Origin: Hydractinia symbiolongicarpus
Lineage: Eukaryota > Cnidaria > Hydrozoa > Anthoathecata > Hydractiniidae
Assembly (NCBI RefSeq): GCF_029227915.1
Contig: NC_079883.1
Coordinates: 13,516,001-13,580,000, forward strand
Direction of reading: 5' to 3'
DNA: 64,000 nt
Below are positions 35,700 to 48,221 of this stretch, one piece after another; the first letter of the stretch is position 1; the number at the start of each line of letters is the position of its first letter. The notes beneath the pieces are model-generated. The model was not told where the DNA came from. It searched no databases and saw only the letters and a list, made by a program, of their open reading frames with translations. A program made the position numbers and the translations under genes.

Positions 35700-37080
35700 T
35701 GCCAATTACTTTTTAATTCAAAGAAATGATTTGGTCTGGAACATTATAAATTTGCAGCAACATCAGCAGGTGAAAATTGATCTGTATCTTTTTGGGCATG
35801 TCGATTTAAAAAAACACCTTTTATAGAACAATGATCTTGTACGGAAAAACCTCTATCTGACGTAAGTTCATGTTCAGGTTGCACCCATTTAAAAACAGCA
35901 GTTTCTTCAGTTATAGCTCTGTCACTAATTGAGCCAGGATATATGTCACTGAAAAAAAGCCACTACCATGTACTGAGATTCCAATTAAAGCTTTCCCGGT
36001 GACAGTGTTTTTATAGCTAGAAAAGATAAGGAAATTATATTCAAAGTTTGTAGCATGTTGTAACTTAAATTCTGTACAATCAATAACTAAGTCTGTCAAC
36101 CCATGTCCTGTTCGAACAAAAATATCTGGCATTTTCTTTAATAAAAATCCATCATCTGGTTTTAAGTCCAACTGACTGAGAAGTGTTTCCAAAAAAACAA
36201 GCCATCCAGCAAATATCATGCACATTGTGTTTTTACCAACACTTGCCATATAAGCCATAACGCCAAGATGAAGAGAATGACGACAAATTGTTAAAACACA
36301 TAAAAGTCCGGTTGCTTTGTTTAATGATCTGTCCCCAGTTCCTTTACAGTCAGGGTATTTTATAACGTGTAAGTATGGTGAAACAATTTGAAATAACAAG
36401 TCAAAATTTTCAACCGGCAAACCAGATAAATATTCTATGTTGCTAGATTTCCGTTGTAAGTTGTCATAGGAAAATGTATACTTTTGAAGGTTTAGAATTG
36501 TTCCTGTTTTTTCAAGAATTATTTTATTTCGTTTATTAAAAAATGATTGCAGGTAGTGGTTTTTAATTTTTAGTAGTTTATTTTCATGGGTAAGATTCTT
36601 TATTTTATTATTTGATTCGTTTTTTTTTAGGTTCTTCAATAATTTTGTCTTATTAATTTAGCAGATAACTGTCTCTTTGAGGGTTCTCGTTGTTTGTGTA
36701 CTGGCGTAGAAGATATTCTTTTAGCTGGAGGTTTTCTCGTTACACGAGATGGTGTGCGAAGTGTTTGGATGAATTCAAATTTTTTTTAGCTCCTTAACTT
36801 TTATTTTATTTGCTGCACTTTGGGTTTTTTTAAGTTTCTTTTGTTCTATTATATTTTTGCTTAATAATGGGAATTTGTGACTGGGGAAATGTAACATCAG
36901 GAAGAGTTTCATTAATTTTATAACCGGCACTCCAATGTTCACAACACAGGTGTCCGTTTTTCCAATTAACTCCAGCAGTTTTAATTATTTTTTGGTACTC
37001 CATTTGGCAATCTGTAAAATATAAGCTTTTCTCCATTTGAATTTTGTGTTCGAAAGTTATTATAGCAAGAGGATGACGAG
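35700..37080 (-). pseudogene. THAP domain + DDE_Tnp_4 transposase, frameshifted
   Basis: Reading right to left: a THAP-like half (SARHPLAIITFEHKIQ, TAGVNWKNGHLCCEHWSAGY, LPDVTFPQSQIP; 37075-36830), a basic linker (TRKPPAKRISSTPVHKQ), then after a frameshift a coiled-coil-like stretch and the catalytic part (36639-35911) with FSYDNLQ, SLHLGVMAYMASVGKNTMC, VIDCTEFKLQ (first catalytic Asp) and SSYKNTVTGKALIGIS. A further frameshift near 35925 leads into YPGSISDRAITEET (second Asp) and LTSDRGFSVQD, and the frame ends near 35750. The C-terminal RIHVER-type helix is absent, so this copy is inactive. Confidence 0.75.
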
Positions 37081-37319
37081 CAGAACCATTTAACTATGTT
37101 TTAGAAAACTTAAATGTTGTAGAAAAGTATAATTATAAGGAAAAAATATATGCTAAAATTAGCAATTTATGCCTCAAGCGACCATACGGTATAAATTTTA
37201 TGAGCAACCGACCGGGAAACCAATAGGGGTAATCGAGTGTAACATAAACAAGCTAAAAATTTGTCCCTACAAGCGTTTCTGTAGTGCCCAGACCTGCGCG
37301 GTATGAAACTCCGTAATTT

Positions 37320-37560
37320 GCATTCAAAATGAAAGCAATGATTTGGGCCTAAAAATGTTCCTATATTTTTTAAATATCGTGTATTACGTTGTTTACAAAT
37401 AAAGAATTTCACTAAAAATATTCACGGTTACGTCAGCATAAGAAGATGGTCTGGTGTAGAATATCTTATTTGATTCAACAGATTCAATGCAGTAAATAAA
37501 AGGCATTTCTCTCATATAACTTCTTTAACTATAATATAAATACCTTTTCAGTACAAAAAT
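37320..37560. repeat. Relic block repeated upstream of both PAN genes
   Basis: The sequence from GCATTCAAAATGAAAGCAAT to GTAAATAAAAGGCATTTCTC recurs, wholly or in part, at 38740-38925, 51143-51375 and 51380-51552. The shared inner part includes TTACGTCAG, AAGAAGATGG, CTGGTGTAGAATATCTTA and AACAGATTCAA. It may be an ancestral upstream region of the PAN gene family, left by repeated duplication. Confidence 0.6.
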
Positions 37561-39194
37561 GTGAATGTAAATTATTTATAGTGTTTCGACGCGAAATTTA
37601 GCCAAAGGGTTTAACATGCGAAAACAAATCTATTTCTAGCCTTACCCTATAAAACGATCACAATTATCTTTTCATCAATTTTTATCAATTGTGTTGATCC
37701 TTTGCATTAACACCAAAGCCTTGTAATTCTCCCAAAATAAATTTAAGCAATAAAAGACAATTCCCTGATGTCAGACAAATGTCATTCTCTAGATTTAAGT
37801 GTGAGCACGGTTACACCTGACTAAGTTTTCATGTCAGTGTGATTTTATGTGAATAGGAATATTTTGAACTAAATGCTGAAATTATTAATTCAGTGATTTT
37901 ATGAAGCAAGTATATGTACATTCAATATTTTTTCTATTTTCAAAATCCACTCGTACCAGCTAATCTGCTAGGGACCAACAAATTATTTTTTTTAACAAAT
38001 TATGTTGTTTTGTACGACATGTTAATTCTCTTGTCTCGCTTCACCAACCCTTTGATAAATTTCACACCAATGATTTCGATAAATACGATTATCAGGCGAA
38101 ATGTGTGACATCGGGTCGTGTTGCAATTCGCAAATTCCCAATATTTGATTTCTCATGTTTGGAAACAAATAATATTTCTGCAAAACAAAGCTAAGAGGCT
38201 TAAAATAATATAATATATATTAATATATAATAATAATAAAAAAAATCAAAGTAAACTGTAAATCTCTTTGAAGAGCCTCTCCATTTTAGAACTGTCTATA
38301 GGCTTCTCTACGAAGACGGGAGTTCAAAGTCTAACTTGCTTCACTTGCGGAAAAATTAAATATTGCTGCGCTAATTCCGAAATGGCGTATAGAAGTCTAG
38401 TTCATTAGAACTTTGAGCTTGAAAATTTGTCAAAAATTAGGAACAAGAATTTTGTAAAATTAAACTTATTCGTAGACTTAGAAATATTTGTCGACCTAGA
38501 ATTACTCAGACAAGATTATTCCAAACAGTTTGCAACCTTACCCCAAGGTCTTGTAAGATTTTTGATATTTTGTTGAACTATAAGAAGCCTAACAAGTCCT
38601 GGGGATGAGGTTGTTCTTTTTTTACCACTTGTTGTTCACATGAAAAAACTAGAGAAAATTAACGACTACAAGAAATCATTGGTTTTGAAGGATTATTTGA
38701 AACAATTTTCTTTCCTTGATTGTTCTTATTTTGTGCGAAAATCATTGCATTCAAAATGAAAGCAATGATCTCCGTCTAAAACCTTCTTATATTTTTTAAA
38801 AATCTAAGTCTGGTATTCCTATAAAATTGTTCGTGTAAAAAGAACGTGCATTACGTTGTTTACAAATAAGGAATTTCACTAAAAATATTCACTATTGCGT
38901 CAGAAGTATAAGTTGGTTAATACTTTTAATCAAATTTTAATGACGCAGGAGTCGATATATGTCATGTTAAATAAACGTGAATAATTAATTCAAAACAAGA
39001 AACATAAAAACATGTCCTTAGTGTATATACCAATATCATTGGTTAGTTTGAGACACGTGATAAAGAAAAACTCTGCTTATTGGTTATATTTTGGGTGTGA
39101 ATAGTTATTGTTTCTATCTCATATATGATTTTTCACACAACAACAGTAATCATTTTTGTTCAACTGTTCATTGGAGGAGTTAAACACAGACAGT

Positions 39195-42100
39195 ATGGCT
39201 TTCAAAATTTTGACTTTAATTTTATTGCTTTTTGCTATCAAATACGTTTTCACTGAAGGTAATCTTTACGTCATACACAACGTTAACGACATCAAAAAAG
39301 GAAAAGTTACAAATCATTATAAAGAATTCACAAGAACAACTTGCTTGTTAAAATGTCGTAATGACCAAGCTTGTGACACGGCATATTTCAAAGCAGAACA
39401 GGATAATAACTCATTTGGAGAGTGTTGGTTTGTTAAAGAAGGAGGTGAGGATGAGTTGAAGTTACCAAAAATATCAGATGGAGAAAAAGTGGAATGGTTT
39501 AAGGTAGGAACAAATTATCAATAGTAAATTTAATAATTTAACCCCGTTCGTACACAGGACGGCGGTCTGGAAGGTGAGGGAAGAACTACAAAAGCCCCCT
39601 TCTCTTCCTCCTAATATTTTAATAACTTCTGAAGCGTACTGTGGTTGAAATCTGGTGACTTTTTGTCATTTTTAGCAAGCTTTAGTTCTGGATATGACGT
39701 CAAGTCTACTGGATGGTAACTTATTGTGTGATAGATGGTCTAAAAATTTCGATGTAATATCCTTATTACAAATTTACAAAGCTGTATTTTTATGCGTTTC
39801 TTAAGTTACTCATCTAAGAGTTATCTGCACGAGTTCTTCTTATTCTAAAGTTGATGTCTCACAGTTTTAGTCTCCGGTTTTCTTAAAGCCCCTAAAAAGG
39901 CTTGACCTAAATAAAATAAAAATGAGAAACTTCTAAATGTGTTTAAGTTAGTGAGGGAAATACTTCGACTTTTTAACTTTCTATTGTATCCTTTTTAAAC
40001 TTGTTCCCATTTTTTCTCTTTTGAACAACCGAACAGTAATTAATGCTTAAAGGAAGAAATAGAAGGCCTGGGTACGAAGCCTGTATTTTTGAAATATACG
40101 TTGTTTAATAGAAGAAATTGTATGAAAAAGCAAGAATAATTTAAAATCAGAAACATGTTTTAAAAATATACTATATAATATGAAGCTAAGATTACTAACA
40201 ACAAGATATGTTTGTGTTTGTACACATTATGTTGAAAATAAAAACATACTGAGGCTTTTTTATGCTCAGAGTTCTTCGAAAAAGGCATATGTCAACCTCG
40301 TCCTCAAGGTCGTCTCCAGAGTCTTGAACTGTTATTACGTAATTAATTTTATCAACAAGACAAACGCCCTGGAAACAAGGTAGGCATTATGTAACGAAAG
40401 CTGACATTTCGAATTATTATAACAGAGCAGTAACATTTTTGTTTCTAGAATGTATCTTCTTGTGGGACTAAGAAGAAAAACACGTGCTCTAAGGGTATGA
40501 TTTTTTTGTACTCATGGTTTATTCATGTTTATTTTAATTTATTTCAATTATACAGCTTTTATTTTGTATTCATGTTAGTCAACATGTAAAATTAACCTAT
40601 TCAGGTTTGGACCTGAATTGTCCATTCACATTTCCCCAGGGAAAGTTGAAAGTTTTAATTGCATCAAAATACTGGACAAATAAGATTTTTAACTTTAATG
40701 TCGTTGTAACTTAATTTCCAGTAACTAGTCTTAAAGTGAAAAATCCTGAGGACGAGTTTGTGAATTTCTTGCAATTATTTTATTCCGCCAAATATTATCT
40801 CTTTCTTCTTCTGAATTTCTTAATTTCGTGATGAACATATTTTTCTATGAATTTTTTGAAAGATGCATGATAAAACAGACCTGTACATAAAATACACCAA
40901 ACACGCTAACACAAGTTAAGTTGTCACACCCTTCTATCTGATGTATATTTTAGTTGAGAAAACAGAAAACTGCTGTATATTATTTTTAAAAATCGCGCAT
41001 TTTAAACTGAGCGGATGAAAAAATGCATATAAATTGTTTCCTCATTGGTAATCTTTAATAAAAACAATCATAGGCGCTTATTTGAGATTGATTTCGATCG
41101 AGGCAGCTGTAAAAAACTGATTTCTAATAAAAGGTGTGTAATGAGAAGTGCGGATGATATTGTTTTATCCAGGTTACTTTAAAACAAAGGCTGTAGTTGT
41201 GTATCTGTTGACATACATTATTTGAAACTCCCATATTTTAATAAATTCTCACAACAATCCAAACTTAAACAAGATGCCTTAGTTAAAAGGTATTGTAAAC
41301 CTGAAGTTAACATTTGAATCATTTTAACTCTTTTGAAATTCAACTGTGCTTCTCCTATGCAGACAAACTAGTTTTGATGTAAGTTTTAACGTGCTGTGTG
41401 TGATTGCAGTTACATTGGCTAGACATCTCGCCACCTTAAAGCTAAAATGGAGAAGGGATAGTGATCTTTAAACATCTCTCAGTCCGCTTGGCCTGTCTGG
41501 AACAATTGCATGAAAAAAATCAGTTCACCTAACAGAGATCTCTTTTCAAAAAAGCGAGATCTCAGCAATCCGATTGCTTTGATCCAAATGTGATCAAATT
41601 TTACACTTTTAAGAGAAATTGTTATAATTTGATTTTGACACAATAAAGAAACAGTTTGATTTTCTTTCGTTAAAAAAAAAACACATTATGTATATAAAAT
41701 CCAATATAGCTTTAAATATTTATTAATAATGATTATAATCTTATGTTATTAAATACTCTAGCCGACGGTTGGAAGTTACAAGCTTCCAATGTTTGTTTTG
41801 GTGCAAAGGATAGTAGCTATGGAAATTTTACATTGAAGCATTCTGGCATCATCACGAAGGTGAAACTTAACCATACGGGTGAAGAACCTACATTGACTTG
41901 CAACAACGTAACTGGTAGCGTTGGCTCTCGATGGGGCTGTAATCCTTATTCGGGGATTTGGACCGCAATCACTGACAAAGACAATACAATCATAATTCCA
42001 AAAAATCCAGACCAGTTTTCTCGGTACTCTCTTGCTGGATATCATCCAAACTCATCATACCTTCAATTTGATAATCTGAACATACGAGCAAGATATGGAG

Positions 42101-42201
42101 ATGAGTTAAGGATCTGGTACATTCCAGATTTAAAAAATAGAAGTGAGCATGATAACGGAGGAAGATCATGTACAGACGTTCATGCTATGTTTTGCGATTA
42201 A
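39195..42201 (+). CDS. Secreted PAN/apple-like protein with unknown C-terminal domain, copy 1
   Basis: Exons 39195-39503, 40449-40494 and 41762-42201 (TAA stop), GT-AG introns of phase 0 and phase 1. The product is 264 residues. Residues 1-21 are a signal peptide (MAFKILTLILLLFAIKYVFT). Residues about 40-85 are PAN/apple-like: TTCLLKCRNDQACDTAYF then GECWFV. The 16-codon second exon adds NVSSCGTKKKNTCSK. The third exon encodes a Cys-poor beta-rich-looking domain from SNVCFGAKDSSYGNF to ELRIWYIPDL, SEHDNGGRSCTDVHAMFCD. About seven N-glycosylation sequons. I recall similar WY..DL..x.E.DNGG..C.DVxA endings in other cnidarian secreted proteins but know no function; glycan or matrix binding is a guess. 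Retaining intron 1 would instead end the protein six codons later (VGTNYQ). AATAAA lies at 42229-42234. A TTG-initiated extension to 39156 is unlikely. Confidence 0.85.
40292..40370. mobile_element. CAACCTCG MITE in intron 1 of PAN copy 1
   Basis: Begins CAACCTCGTCCTCAAGG and ends GCCCTGGAAACAAGGTA. It is flanked by GGCATATGT on the left and GGCATTATGT on the right, a 9-bp duplication with one extra T. Duplicated with the gene (counterpart near 53843-53921), so the insertion predates the duplication. End coordinates are approximate. Confidence 0.5.
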
Positions 42202-42234
42202 CTTAAATTTATTTAAAGAATAAATGAATTCCCG

Positions 42235-44107
42235 TCATTCTAAATCTTGTGTTTAAATTTTGTTTGTTGTAAATTCGGAAATTTAGCTATGTTTTCTGAA
42301 GTTTAACGTACAAACATAAAAAAGAGAGAACAGACACTCACAACGAGGTTACGTTCATACAAAAATTTATAAAAAGAACAAAATGAGTCAGAATTCTGGA
42401 GTTCTGTTCTTACTATTAAGAACGAAATAAGAAAAAGTCTCAAAAAAAAAGAACAGCCAGCCCCAGGTCGGATTTTAAAGTTTCATAAGAATGTATGATG
42501 TAAATGCTAAATATATATCTTACATGTGACATTGTTTTAAAAAACTACATGATTTTTCTCAAAGTAACGTGTTTTTGGCCTTAAAATAAATTTAGTCATG
42601 GGAGTTTTCTTTATCTTTATTTTCTCTATGCAAGTTAACATACACTGTATATATAATTCACATTTTATTTATTATATATTAAAAATACAAGTTCGAGACC
42701 ATTAATATTTCAAATCTCTTTTCTCACAATCAAGCAAATATAACGTGAGATTATGTATTGCATTTTCTCTAATGAACATCTCCCTTCATCAGACTACTTA
42801 CTTTAAAATTTACAACAAATCTCTTCATATACATCACAAAAACTGTCTTATATGTTAGTGAAAAATCAGTTGCAAAGAGGAATACTAAGAAGTCAAAGGT
42901 GTTATTTATTATTATATGTATTTAAATTTATGTTATTTAACGTTATGGTATTTAAATAAACATATGTCATAAAATTATTAAATTTTATTATAATTCGTGT
43001 GATGTGTATATGTAGATATCGATGAAGAAAATCGTGTTACTGAGAAAAACAAAGAAATTTGATAAACTTTAAAATTCTGCTAAAGAAGTTTTTAATTGAA
43101 GACTTATTTAAATTTTTTCATCTAGTGATTTTGTTCAAATTTTTTCGCAAATAAGGATTTGATATATGCTTTTAAAAAAAGTCTTACTATTAGTGTATTT
43201 AAAAAGGTTTTTTTCAGAAGGTTTAGTATAAAACATTTCGCAGCGTTTTCCAAGCTCAAATTAACTTTTTAGTGAAAAAAATTATGTCTCGGTCGTATCA
43301 TTCAGACCTAAAATCAGGATAAAGAAAGTTCAGGTTACTCTTGATGCTCCATTTGAATTCTAGATGAATCTTTGAAAACAGGATTTAATTTTTTTTTGTT
43401 ATTCATGATAACCTCTCCTTCAGATTTTTTCTAAATATCTCTTGTGATAAGTTTCTTATAAAAAATGTGTGTGTATTGTAAATTGTATTTCCCAGTTTAT
43501 TTAATTGTTTGTTCTTGAAGAAAAAAAATACAATTCTTGCATACTCCCCTTCTTTTTAGTAGTTCATTCTGCGTGTGAAGATACGAGGTATTGGAACACA
43601 CGTCTTCGTTTATCATTTGAATAGCCCTCCATTGTGTAAATATTTTCTTTCAATCGTGAGAGTTTCACTCACTATATGAGTATTTTACATTTGAACGCCC
43701 TCCATTAAGGAAATTGTAGTTAGTGTAACATTGATGTCAGTGTTCAGAATTTTTTAAATCATTTCTAATTACGGACTTTTTGAAGTGGTAACAATATTTA
43801 TAGGACATTCAGCAAAGCTTAAAAACGTTAACTCAAAATGCTACATTGCAGCAATAAAGATTACTTTGTTACGATAAGGTTTATTATTCCGACAAGTTTC
43901 CGACTATTTTCGCTTTGACGAAACCTCAATTTAGCAAACATTTTCTGTATTTTTTAAGGTTCTTATATCGAGGTCCTAACGTAATCACGAATGGGAAAGT
44001 GCTGCAATGTTATGTTTTTTCTCGTATTTTCTTTCTGTCGGTGCCAAACTACGAGCATCGTAGTTATACAATTTCAAAGTACAGGCCTACATAACGTACT
44101 CCAGTCG
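42235..44107. other. Downstream flank of PAN copy 1
   Basis: No coding region. 42345-42510 is GTTCTT...AAGAAC-type repeat. From about 43010 similarity to the second copy breaks down and returns at about 43440-43760. A GCCCTCCATTAAGGAAATT motif near 43690 recurs at 57170. Confidence 0.5.
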
Positions 44108-44700
44108 CTAATCAGAGTCAATACCATAACGCTTTACTGGAATTCTGGAGCTACTTCTGCGACTGGTGACACTTTGGATTCTAGAGAGGATTTTCATATG
44201 AAAGTTCCAAATCCACGAGTGACTCGTCTGTTGCCTGATCTTCGAGAGCGCTTTTATTGCAATGAATAATATCGCCAACATGGTGTTTAAATTGTTTTTC
44301 ATCACTTTCTAGGATGTAATTTCGATCTGATATTTTTTTGGATAATAGCAGATGTCCATTTCGGTTTTCCAAGGATATGATTCCTGAACAGTACTTTCTA
44401 ACCCTCTGAGAACGGACGAGGTGGTTGCCGTTTTCCTCGACTTACCCTGATGTTTGTTTCACACTTCTGCATCATCTCCTTTAAATTAAGCCTGAATAAC
44501 TCCATTCTTGTGCGAATCCGACATCCAAGGAACCGTTCAATCGGAGTCTTTCCACTAGCGGTAGAAGGTGTGGTACGATATCCCAATAAATAAGTGCATG
44601 ATTTGCGTCAGTCGTTTCTGTTGACTGTGATCTACAGACATCGGTAACAGTTGCGTACTGTGATTTGATGGTCATCGCTTACAGCTGTATGTCTGTATCT
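44108..44700 (-). pseudogene. Ty3/Gypsy retrotransposon pol tail (integrase C-terminus)
   Basis: On the minus strand, broken frames give GYRTTPSTASGKTPIERFLG, CRIRTRMELFRLNLKE (the YRTTPHSTTG-PxELLxGRxxRTRLDLL block after the integrase core), then YYPKKYQIEITS and a tail SRRSSSRIPVKRYGID-like stretch. Upstream integrase core, reverse transcriptase and LTRs are not seen. A short old fragment. Confidence 0.65.
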
Positions 44701-47263
44701 CTGGAGACAACTGATACCGCTCCCCATCGCTTTACAGTTGAACCAACATGGGCACTGAGACGATTAGCAATTGCAGGTCCATCTAAGAGAAAAACCCAAA
44801 TAGTTTGATTATAGTAAGAGCATTTACGCTGTAATAAACTTAGATTAAGAAGGTTAAGTTTTTTAAAAAGAACCTCGTATCAAATTTAAACGATTAACGA
44901 TGGAAGGTTAAGTCAAAAACAAGTCATCAAATTATGGTAATGCCAACTAACGACAATTGAATAGTTCATTAGTACCTCCGTAACGCTTTTTTAATACCAA
45001 CAACATCATTTGTTCTGATACCCCATGGTATAGTTGGCATTTGGCTTCATCTTGTGATAAAGGCATTTTTATGTTCGAATGGATATTCAGGAGTGCTAGT
45101 GGTCCAAAGCGCAAGAATGTTACGCTTCTTTTCAAGACATTTGAGAGTGATATCAATCCTAAAAGTCGTAGAAATGGTTATCTTTTATTTCTTATATATC
45201 TGTTATATTATTCATATATAATATAACAGCGCAAACTTTAGGATGCCTAACGTAAATAAACGTTTAGGATGTCCATCTTGCTGCTTTAGAAATATGGCAA
45301 GCTCGATCTGATAGCTTTTCACTCATCATTGACAAGCGCTTTTCTTTCGCTTTCGATAGTAGCACTGAGTCCAATCAATATCTAGATCAATTTGAAATCA
45401 ATAGTGACTCTCGCTTATTTTCGCCCACGCGCACCCGTTTAAATTACTAAAAATTACCTTTTGCATTTGAAGGCTGTTTTGTTACCGATTCATCCTTCTC
45501 GCTTTTCCACGCATTCAACACGTCTTCTGTGATACTTACTTAGAATACAATTGACAAACACATTATATATAGGCTTTAAAAAGTACTTTCCAAATTAAAA
45601 TTCTCTACCCTCGATGTTTTAACAAAAAAGGCTTTTTAAATATCATTCTGCGTTCGCAAGTTTGACGCAGAAGTATTCTTAAAGATAACAATTTAAAATA
45701 TGCACATGCGTAACTTTAGGTTGCAGAACATCTTCACAAAGTAACATACCTTGAAGTTTTGAGCATATTGCATCAATTCATCAGAGCACGACTTCATCGT
45801 TTTATTGGCTTTTTCATAAAGATTTACCAATGTATTTCTTAAATTAATAAACCTTTTATAAATACTACATTACTTTATCATGTTTACCTCTTTTGCTTAT
45901 TCTACCTATGTATACCTATATTGCCCATTTTGATTGATCCAAAATGCATTAAAGTGTCACCCAGTAAATCCATGTGATGAGCGGGGGTCATCTCTTTAGT
46001 AATTTTGGAAAACGAGAGCAAGTATGACCAAAGTCCTTCCATTAATTCTCTGTTCATGATTCCAGATGACTCTAGTCTTCGAATGGAGTTCTTTGTCTAG
46101 GTATACATTACATTGAAGTAACAATATTTTTATCTTAAGCAGCTTAATCCCTTGAACAAGGGATATTACCAAATGAATGAAACAAAGGTATACCAAAATT
46201 GAAATTTTTGTACTTCGTCATGGTTTGTTTTTTATGTATAAAAATTGTATTATAAAACATTGTTTTATTGCACTTCTGTTATAAAATCGCTTTCAAATAC
46301 ACTTGATATTTAAAACTAACTAACCTCTAAGTGTCGCTTGAAAACACATCCTATATCGTATACTATATGCATATTTAATTATTAGATTCCTGCAAAATCT
46401 TATCTAATAGCATAACAGCATAACCCAGCCTGAAAAATGTCAGTCATCATTTTCCTTACATGAAAAAAACAAAATTTCCCATCATATAAAAATAATGAGC
46501 ATCTACAAATTTAACCAAAAATAAGTGCATGTATATGTTTAACCCATCTTTCCCCATGGCACATATTTAAAAACCATTTTGGATATTCATGTCGACAAGA
46601 CATGCCAAACACACCAGTAACACTGAGCTTATTTGTCTTCCGCTTAGAACGGATGTTGTGCTTGAAAATGTCACATACATAAGTAACATTTTTGTTGATT
46701 AAAGTTAAGTGTATTCGTATAAATATTTTAAATATATTACTCACTTTCTTTGTTTCCCCTGATGAATCGTCGTATTTCTACATAAAATTAACAACTTCAG
46801 TATTTGCAACAAACAACTGCTCTGTCTGCATTGGCACCTCTTTTGACTTAGAAAAGGATTTTTTCAAGACCAACCCAAAATTGGCATGCATACAATAAAA
46901 GCTTCCGTTTTTCTAGATTTATTCACAATTAGATATATTAACGAGATGCTAAAGTTGATAGTAAAGTTGATAATTGCTACATAAGCTTATTCCTACCTTT
47001 GGAAAAGCTGCACAGTTCCTAATTCTAGAATAATTTGGACTTACTGTCTTCAAATTTAGTAAGCCATACACAAGCTCTAATTATTATATAGGATCCTTTG
47101 ACTCACATTTGACTCGCACAAACAAAATATTGCAACCGACTAACCAACCGGTGATCAAGAATCCCATATTTCCAAGAAAGTGCATTACAAAAAGATAATA
47201 TTGATATTTTCACTTCTAATTGAAAAGCTATGAAGGTGAAAAGTAGTTCCATAGATACAGCTG

Positions 47264-47334
<71 letters not shown>

Positions 47335-47912
47335 AACAAACTAGTCTTTAACCCTATTTGGTCAAGGGTCTTTCGAACATATTATATATCTTTTTGATCA
47401 AGTGTCTCCACCGTCCAGTGGAGGATTCGAAAGGATCGCATGTAGAGAGAAAGGATGTTGTGTGGGTAAAGGGGATGACCTAAGAAACAAGGGCTTCATC
47501 AGACGCACAGACCTTGTTTCTTTTATCGCTTTCTGCTTGGGTATTGAAACTGATCCATGATAGAACCAAAAATAACCCAACTTGATATTAGCGTCATTAC
47601 GAAGGGTCTGATAATAACGAAAGGGTTGCTAAGGAAGACAAAGTGACGTGATTTGATGGTAAATATAATTGATAGGTGAAAAGTACCTGTAATGGTTGGG
47701 TTTTAATTGGTTGAGAAAATCACTACGCCTCGGGTAAGTGACTAACGTACAGTTTGGGGGTAGCGGATATAAAACAAGGTAAAGGAACCGCACTGAGGAC
47801 GTGGCACACGCACGCCTAGGGATATTTTGAAAGAATAGAAAACTGGGTTAACGACTGAGCTAGCGTGAATGTACAGCGCAAACAGTCAATATAATGTACA
47901 CAAGAATAGAGG
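44701..47912. other. Gene-poor spacer between the PAN copies
   Basis: Contains a short hairpin at 45200-45229 (CTGTTATATTA / TAATATAACAG arms) and a TA microsatellite. The open frames here (60-78 codons) show no protein features. No gene called. Confidence 0.45.
47265..47331. repeat. (TA)n microsatellite
   Basis: An uninterrupted run of about 33 TA units. The minus-strand open frame of alternating Ile/Tyr over it is an artefact. Confidence 0.97.
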
Positions 47913-48221
47913 CTTAACTATAAAGGGGTAAATGAAATGCTGAAGGTATTCATCACTCTTTGCTCTCGTAGATACGGTTTCCCGAAATGCGGGTTCATTG
48001 CAGAGCATCCGTACGGTAGTAGATAATTTATAAAAAACAATGCTTGCGCCAAGTTTGCTAGATTTGCTGGAGTAAAAAATTTGACAAACGCCCATAGGAT
48101 TGTTGAATCACGCAGCAAGAAAAGACTGTGCATTGCCAAATGCACAAAAAGGGGTCGCCGAACTGAAATTAAAATAGCCAAAGGAGCAATTTTAAAACTG
48201 GAAATAGAAGTGAAGACATAA
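47913..48221 (+). pseudogene. Unidentified decayed coding stretch
   Basis: One plus-strand frame runs LNYKGVNEMLKVFITLCSRR, YGFPKCGFIAEHPYGSR, a single in-frame TAA (48024-48026), then FIKNNACAKFARFAGVKNL, TNAHRIVESRSKKRLCIAKC, TKRGRRTEIKIAKGAILKLE to a TAA at 48219-48221. Balanced amino-acid use, several cysteines and a basic C-terminal half look protein-derived, unlike neighbouring open frames. I cannot name the family; it may be a transposon protein or an old gene fragment. Confidence 0.35.

Larger units (their letters stand above)
34788..37315. mobile_element. Two-gene THAP/DDE + SAP/SWIM DNA transposon, decayed (ISL2EU-like)
   Basis: Inverted termini TACGGAGTTTCATACCGCGC (34788) and GCGCGGTATGAAACTCCGTA (ending 37315) are nearly perfect over 20 bp, then continue with AGTCTGGGC/GCCCAGACC and CTTGTAGGGACAAATTT/AAATTTGTCCCTACAAG. 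AT lies outside each end, consistent with a 2-bp AT duplication (it could also extend the palindromic repeat). A minus-strand THAP-DDE transposase and a plus-strand SAP/SWIM protein converge, the two-protein arrangement recalled for ISL2EU (IS4EU) elements. Both reading frames are broken. It sits inside the CENP-B-like fragment at 34335-34785. Confidence 0.7.
38120..43760. repeat. Segmental duplication, copy 1
   Basis: Homologous to 50484-57225. The core (about 38945-42960 against 52485-56510) is nearly identical at a fixed offset of about 13.55 kb, including both introns of the PAN gene. The outer flanks (38120-38900 against 50484-51280, and 43440-43760 against 56910-57225) are clearly more diverged, and 43010-43430 barely aligns with its counterpart. 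Confidence 0.88.

Noticed and set aside
39156-39194. N-terminal extension of the PAN protein from a TTG codon
   Set aside because: The ATG at 39195 directly precedes a good signal peptide and is conserved in copy 2; the extension would bury it.
43991-44269. 92-codon plus-strand frame
   Set aside because: Partly antisense shadow of the Gypsy pol tail at 44108-44700.
47103-47339. Open frame rich in alternating Ile and Tyr
   Set aside because: Produced by the TA microsatellite.
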